From Sorex araneus (lineage: Eukaryota > Chordata > Mammalia > Eulipotyphla > Soricidae): 64,000 bases of DNA. Below, piece after piece: positions 38,401 through 46,700 of this stretch. Both the position numbers and the translations under genes were made by a program. Where the stretch lies: positions 402,363,310 through 402,427,309 of the forward strand of contig NC_073302.1 of NCBI RefSeq assembly GCF_027595985.1, written 5' to 3'. The first letter of the stretch is position 1; every line of letters starts with the position of its first letter. The notes below the pieces were generated by a model, which made no database searches, was not told the origin of the DNA, and saw only the letters and a program-made list of their open reading frames with translations.

Positions 38401-40694
38401 TATAATAGCCTTCTCATGAAACTCTTAAAGAATTTTGATAATAAATTCAGTGTATTTTGTAAAATATGTAAATCATTTAATTGCATTCTCTTATTTCAAA
38501 GACTAGGAGAGACGATATTTAATACTCTGTTTAATATAGACAATAACAGGGAAAACTAAGTTTTGACAAAGTTGTTCTTATTTGATAATTATTTCTTATT
38601 TAATATGAATGGGGGAAAAGAGAAACAAAACAAATAAAAACATTTTTAATCTCTAAAAATATTTTCATATTGCGTATAATGTTATTTATTATCTTTGTTA
38701 AGATAGCATGGGATATTGCAAAATTTGATTAGAATTACTACTTTGTGTTTTTTCTGCTGTGACCTTATTACTGGCAGAAGTTTAAAGGTAACTTGAAACA
38801 AAAGAATTCTTACTTCAATTCTCTTTAATTCTTGCTATGCTTGGAAACAGTACCTTTTGGAGTAATGGAAATTTATTCAGTATCTTATTATTTAATAGTT
38901 AATATAGACATCTGGAATCCATTCCGAGGCCACTGTCTTGCTATAGGTTCAGTTCCAGACATTTGAGTCCCTTAGGTCTTCTTCATTTCACTGTGTGGAA
39001 AAGAATGTTACAGTACTTGTTTTCTTCCTTCCTGTGAAATTTGACATGGTGGCATTATTTCATTCAGAAAGACTGTTGTTTAGGCTTAAGTGTCAGACCT
39101 ATATCTGAGTATTGATTTTTACACTTAAAATTTGCCTTGAAGAAACCACGTGGAAATCTTCACATAGTGTACCTTCAACAAATGGTACCATTAGTATTAT
39201 TTCACTTTTTATTTTACTTAAAAATATTTATTAGGGAGCTGGAGCAATAACACAGTGGGTAGGGCATTTGCCTTGCACATGGCTGACCAGGGTTTGATTC
39301 CCAGCATCCTATTTGGTCCCCTGAGCACAACCAGGAGTAATGCCTGAGCCATGAATAAACCTGTGCATTGCCGGGTGTGGCCCAAAAAGCAAAAAAAAAA
39401 AAATTATTAAAGGATGGTGATTTACAGTTATTCATGGTTGAGTTACAGACATATAGTGCTCCAACACCAATCCCAGCATCAGAACTTCCCTCCTCTAACA
39501 GTTCACTTCTTAATTAAACGGGAAAAAGTAAAGCTATTGGTGTCCATACCCATGAAACAATGTATGAAGTAAAAAGAGACTGAAGACATAGCAAGAGATC
39601 TCTTTTTAAAAGTAGTTTTAAAGCTGGGACATTTGTAAAAGTAATCAGGTTATATAATTCTTCATTCACAATCAGTATTGGAATTTTGGTAGTGAAGGGT
39701 TTTTTTTATGTTTTTTAAAGATATGGAGAGAAGTGGGTAAATTATTTACATTGCTTAATATTTTAAAATATCTCACATATTCAAGGTTCTGGTATTCACT
39801 TAAGAAAGTCAAAAAATGTTCAGGAGCCAAAGAGGTAAAGAGTTGGCCATGCAGCCAACCTAGGTTCGATTTCCACCACCCCATATGTTCTTCATATGGG
39901 GTGCCAGAGCACAGAGCCAGGAGTAAGCCCTGAGCACAGCCAGCTTTAATTGAAAAACCAGGGGTGTGTGTATGTGTGGGTGGGTGTGGGGGGAAATATA
40001 TTTAAGCTGTTATTACATTTGATGAATTTAGAAATATAAAGTAAAAACAAATTTATAGTCTTATTTTCCACCTTTAAAAGTATGTTTGGTAGAAAAACAT
40101 ACCTTCGATTTACCCTGAAATATCCAAGGTTTTTTCCCTAAAGACTTTATATCTGATATTATGAGAGATTTCCTATTAGTGGTTTACATTTAAACCCTGA
40201 AAATCCATGTGTTTCATTAATAAAATAATTTTTATTGATATACTTTGTTTTCCTCCTTTTTTGAGGAGAATATAATAGTACTCTATGGCTGGCAGAATAC
40301 TGTTTCCTCTGTTAGAAACTAGAATTATGAATGTAAGAGATTATAGATTTTGGGGGGGAGGAAGGACCTCTCCAGCTGGAGTCTATCCCTAGTGGTACTT
40401 GGTCCACCCAAGCCAGCAGATTACTGCAAGGGCCCCACTGTACCTGAACTACCAGGACCACCCCTTCAATGCCTGGCACGCTGGGAGCACCATGCAGTAC
40501 TGGAGATCAAACCAGGGTTGAGCACATACAAAGTACGTACCTAAGCCCCTGTGTTACGTCCTCACCCCAAATTTCTCAGCTTTATCCCAAACTTCCAGTT
40601 CCTTCAGAAAACTTGAGAAAATACAAAATTAGTTAAGAAAACTTAAGCTAAAACTAACCAAACTCAAAAGAAAACCAGAATATCCCCCCCCCCA

Positions 40695-40742
<48 letters not shown>

Positions 40743-43700
40743 CGAAAGGAATCTTTTTCCTTCCATGTGTTTATAACCTTTATAATGGATGTTACTTATC
40801 TTGACTATCTTTGTCTACAGATAAGGGGTCGATGCTTTTGGCAGAGGCCTTCTATTTTAACATGAGAAACAGAAAAACGTTATGAAATATGAGTGTGCTC
40901 CTGAGCATATGCTATAAATCACATAATCTGAAATATTCTATGGCTGACAGAATACTGTTTCCTCCTTTAGAAACTAGAATTGTAAGATTGTAGTGGATAT
41001 AAACAAGGGACTTAGTTCAGGTGCCTAAAAGCCTATGATCTACTGAGAAAAAATTATTTGAAATTCAGATATTCCCTTTTTCAAAAATTGTTACCTGACC
41101 TCCTCCCCCACACACACATACCTTCTCCCACTCCATTACCACCACACATACCATACAAAGTATAATTAAAAGGTGGTCAGGTAAGGTTCAAAGTAACACT
41201 GATCAGTGAGGTCAGAGCATACCATAAAGTGAGGTAGCACTGTGTGAAATATATAGTGGTTAAAGGTATGGGGTTTTAACATTAAGCTAAGCCCAGATTC
41301 CAATACTGTGGCAATTTGAGCAAGTTCTCATCTATAAATTTAGGGTCATAATAATATCTAATAAAGTTGACCCTGGAATAATGTAATTAAGGTCCCTGGC
41401 TTATAGTAAATTCTCAATTAATGGTGAATCTTCTTTATAAACTACAACTATAATACTTCTGGTTTTGGGTTAGCTGACCATGACTGTTGGTGAAATGAAG
41501 GAACAGCAGTTCGTAATGTCTTCATTATTCATACTCTTGACTGAAATTACTGTGAATTCTTTAGGGATAAGGAAACATTTAACTCCTAGGAATAAGGTAA
41601 AGATGCTGCTGTTTCAACAAAATAAGCTAAGGTATAATAGTAATGTACCAGGAGCAATCTTCCCCTTGAATCATTACTATATTAGGCTTGTATAGTTAAA
41701 ATTTTTACATTTATGATCTCTCCTTTAAATTTATTGTAGGCTCTATTCTTGTCAAGGTCACACCTTCTCTTCAAGCTCATGTACGATTATCAGGGAAAGA
41801 GATTGATGTAAACTCTGAAGTCCCTATTCAAGAAATGAGTGAAGCTCTTCAAGAGGATATTGTAACAATTACTGGTAAGAAGGTTGCAATTTGCTGTGAA
41901 GATGAATAACCATTGTCCATACATAAGTAGAAATATGCTTAACTGTAGTTTTATCTTTCATTTCTCTCCATTGTCACATGTTTGTTTTTAATACTTTTTT
42001 TTCTCCCAGCTTATCAGCGTAATGTAAAATTATTTTATTTGAAAAGCTTACTGTTTTCTTTCACTGGGTAAAACAGCTTTAAATTTTTTGCTCTCAAAGT
42101 GCTGAGCCTACTTTGGGGCTGCTTCCTTGTGGGGGTAATTAAACTTTGGAACATTAAGACACAGGCTGGAGGAGATATTGGATAGACGGTTATTTCTCTA
42201 TAAATTTCCCTCCCATTCTACAAAAAAAAAGTTCTCTGGAAGAGCAACATTCACACCCACCTTTCTAGCAACAGTATTCATAATAGATCACTGACAGAAG
42301 CAACCCAAATGTGCATTCTGTCTCTTGATAAATGCATAAACAAAACATACTGGGTACAAACAACAGAGTATTATTTATATGTGAAAAGAAAGAACATTAC
42401 ATGCTACCGCATAGATTAAACTTGAGGATATTATGCTAACTGAAATAAGACAGTAACAAAAATCAAGTGATTCCATCTGAAAGATGAGATATGTAAGATA
42501 GATGTATAGAAAGAGAAATAAGGACTCTTGAAAAGGTATGAAAGTACTAAAATATGCTATACTCATGCTAAGTATACTAAGCTCATGCTGCCAGTGCTGT
42601 TAATTCTGTGATTTCAATCTATAGCTATGCCACTCCTCTCCACCACCTGACTACCCAGGGCCCTCGATTGCTGCCCCTTGTTATTTCACATGCACCCCTT
42701 CTTCCTGTCCCCTCAGTTTCTGTCTGTCTCTGTCCTTCTTCCTATATTCTGGAGTCAGAGGTGATGGAGTGATCCCCCTTTAATACCTTGCATTCCCTCA
42801 TCCAGTTTTCTGCGTGCCACAACTAGGTGAAATCAACCTGTATTTGTCCTTCTTCTGGCTTACTTCACTAACATGATATCCCTCAGTTCCAGCTGCAGTA
42901 AATGCATGATTTTGTTATTCCTGGCAGCTGCATATTATTCAGTTGTTACATTTACCACATCTTCATAATCCATTCATCTGTTACTGGACAGATGAACAAT
43001 TGATTATATCTCTTAACCATTGTACTCTGTGCTGCTTTGATATGTGTCATTCTTACTGGTGTGAGACAATATCTCAATTTTTTCTTGCTTTGATTTCTCT
43101 AGCAATCTATATCTTTGAAAAATGCCATTGGAATTTTGATAGGATTATATTTAATCGGTATAAAGCTTTGGGTAGAATTGTCATTTTAACAGTGGTAATT
43201 CTCAGTACCGAATATCTTCCTATTTCTTTGTGGGTTTTTTCAATTTTAAAAATAGTGATTGATAGTTTTCAGTTAATAAGTCTTTCATCTCCTTGTTTAA
43301 TTTCTAGTACTTTGGGGGCAGGGACATAGTTGTAAATGGGATTTTTTTTCTTTCTCTTGTATATCATATATGTATAAAAGTGCAACAAGTTCTAGTGTAA
43401 TGCTTTTATAACCTTTTACTGTACATGATATTGTATCTAAAAGATATTTTGTCCTTTAGTCTGTTGAGGCAAATTCTAGCTATCTACATCTTATTGTATG
43501 TTAATCATAAATGGCTATTAAATTTTGTTGAAAAATTTCATCGCACAGATGCCTCTGGGACACTTGGATAGCCATATGCAAAAAATGAAACTGAATCCAT
43601 ATCTCACACCATACACAAAAGTTATTTCAAAATAGATTTAATATCTTGAAATTAGGCCAGAATCCATGAAATACACTGAGGCAGAACTCTTCAGGATATG

Positions 43701-46700
43701 GACCTCAGAGAAGTGAGAATTTTCATATTTCATTTTGATTCAATAATTTTGGTGCCCAAAAGGCTACAGAGTTTACTTATGAAGTGGCTAGAGAAATTAA
43801 GAAAGCCTACAAAATCAGGGCAGGGTTTTTTTTTTATGTCAATATTTTCTATCTGAAATCTGATTAGAAATAATGAGCAGTTTTATATGTGGGTTGTTAT
43901 TATAGGCAGCTGAGCTCAGCTCATCTGGGCCTCCCTCACAGAGCCTCTGAGGCACAGAAACAAACACCCGTACTGCTCAAAGGCCTGGATTATCTCTGCA
44001 AATGACTTCTGCAAATAAGCAATGCCAGAACATTTCTGTCTTTGGGCTAAGATTTCCTATCGAGTGTGTGTGTGGGTTCAGTTCTGTACATTTTTTTTAA
44101 GTTTTCTACCTTTTGGTTTTCCTTGCTGTTGCTGTCACTGATAAATAATTGTCTATTTCATATTTCTAAAGGTGATTGACAAGTATTTTGTGCTATTCCA
44201 AGTTCAAAAGAAAACTTGGTGTCTTCTCAGGCTGAACCGTTTACCTACCAAAAGCTGTGCATGGTGTATGTGTTTGGTAGGGGTGCATTCTTCAGTCCAT
44301 ATTCTGTTCTTGATTCCAAGTTTTGTGCTTTACCCACATATGACAAGTTCAGTTGTTGATGAATGACTTAAGCTAAGGTATTTCTAAGACGTTGCCTTCT
44401 ATGTTAGGTTTTGGATTTGCTTGATCAATTTAAATATAAAATCTCTTTCTTGTATATCAAGGTATTCTCTATACTAGAAATGCATATGTGGTACAAAGTC
44501 CCAAGTCCTATTGTTGTTTTATTGTTATTTTGGGGCCACACCTGGAAGTGCTCAGGGTTTACTCCTGGCTCTACCATTAAGGATCATTCCTGTTGGGCAT
44601 AAGGAACCATGTGGGGTACCAGGATTGAATCCTGGCTGGCTACCCGCAAGGCAAATACCCTACCAGGGTACTACCTCTCTGGCTCCCAAAACCTTCTGTT
44701 TTAAAGCTCCTTAATTTAAATGTTTAGAGAATATTGGAAAGAATGTTGTTCAATGATTTCTGTTTATTACAGGCTACATAATAGGAAAGGTATCATAACT
44801 GGGTTTATTTCATCTAAGTCACACTAGGAAAGATGAAAGAGAACATAATGGGACGGGCAGGGTAGAAAGTGAAAGGGTAAAGGAAAAATGAAGACTTCCA
44901 GGCAAGAAGAGAGGAGAATTAGGTAAACAAAAGAGTTTTTGTTCTTTGTTTTTGTTTTGTTGACCGTACCCTGGGCAGTGCTCTGAGCTCTTTGCTTAGG
45001 GATCACCCCTGGTGTTGCTTAGGGAGCAGGGGGATTGAACAAACAGGAGTCACCCACAGGCAAGGCAAGCACCTTAACCCCTGGGACTCTCTCTCTGTCC
45101 CAGCCACAAAAATTTTCACCATAACAAAATACACAAAGAAAACTAATTTCAAAACACTAGACATCTGGCAATAAAAAAACAAAGACAGTCAGAACAAACA
45201 ACATGATCTTCTTGCTCACTGCCTTGAAGTGAGCTCACTCTCTAGGCTGCAGCATGGAAGGAGCGAATTAAGATGAAACTACAGTGACAGTTGACAGATT
45301 AAGATAGCTGTCGTTCACAGGACAGTACACTGGGAGAAACAGGAGCCAGAGCTCCCACGGAAGAGAAATAACGCCTGTGCGACCTGCCAGATAAGAAGAA
45401 AAATCATATATATTGGAGAGAATACTTAGTTGAAAACAATTACCCTGAAAACTGAGCACTTTTTTTAATTATTACTTTTTAATTGTGTAACTGGTTATAT
45501 AAGCAAGATATAAAAGGCTTAAACTTTTTCCAAATAATTTAGCTATACCACTGAACACAACTCAAGATTTACAGGGATACTAAAAATATATATAACACCT
45601 AACAAAATAAAATTCACAATGATGGCATCCACTCAAAGATTATCAGACATACAAAGAGCCAAGAAAATATGACCTATAAAGAAGAGAGTAATTCATTGAA
45701 ACCCACCCAGAACTGAGACAGATGTTTATATTTGCAGAGAAGGAAAATAAAACAGTGGTGACTGTCATCCACATGTACAACACATTAAATGAATAAAGAC
45801 ATGGAAGACATTTTTAAAAAAGACCAAGTTTTAATTTCTAGAAATAATAGCTATAATGTCTGAAGTGAAAAAGTAGATGAGGCTAGATATAAAGATTTGA
45901 GGAAGGTGAGTTTCACTAAGAATATTTCTTAGGCAAAATCAATTAATTATACACTTAGTCAGTTCCTAGGATACTTAAAGAAATTGAATAAAAACATAAT
46001 TAGCATCATTAAAAGTAACTCAAAACTATTTCCTTTCAAAGAACATCAAGATGTCTTGGGTTGCACTGTTGCCAAGTGAATATTGTAAATAGTTAAATGT
46101 TGAGAAAATTAAATATTTGGTTTTACGGAATTAGATATTACAGGTTTTGTTTGTAAAATGTGTTAAAAATAATAGAAGTTCAGAGTAATGATTTTCATGA
46201 TGTTTCATATGTGTATAATTAATTTTTCTAGCCAGCTGGTAAGCTTTTGAAGACATTAGCCTGTCTTTCACATCTTTTGAACCTCTCTAAAATATGTAAC
46301 ATGGTGTCTCCCATAGTGGGTGGTCAGTGTTTATAACCTAAAAGTGGAAGTGCTCCAAATATAATGCACGGAAATTTAATCTACTAATAAGTAGTGGCAG
46401 AATTATTCTGAAGCAGATGTAATAAAGTCTCTCACAGGGTTGGGAGTAAGAGGGGAGAAGATGTGCTTACAGTCCAAGAAATTTTTTATCTTATTTTTAA
46501 AACATGAGAATTAAATTTTGCAGAATATGTTTTAGAGTTCTAACTTTGTTCACAGATCTGGTTTGGTTGGGAACATTTTTGTTTAAATAAAAAACACTTA
46601 GAGATTTATTTGTGCCAATTTGGACTGGGTATAGAGTGAGAGCAAATGCCAGAGTTTAAAAACATGTCCTGAGAAGAATCTTCTTCCCATTACTGAAAGC

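Larger units (their letters stand above)
36739..41739 (+). other. FAM185A: FAM185A intron 6
   Basis: GTTAGT...TAG intron with SINEs at 37040, 37865, 39232, 39815 and 40350, L1 3' ends and an (AC)n tract. 38110-39230 and 40745-41700 are AT-rich and without a recognised feature. Confidence 0.8.
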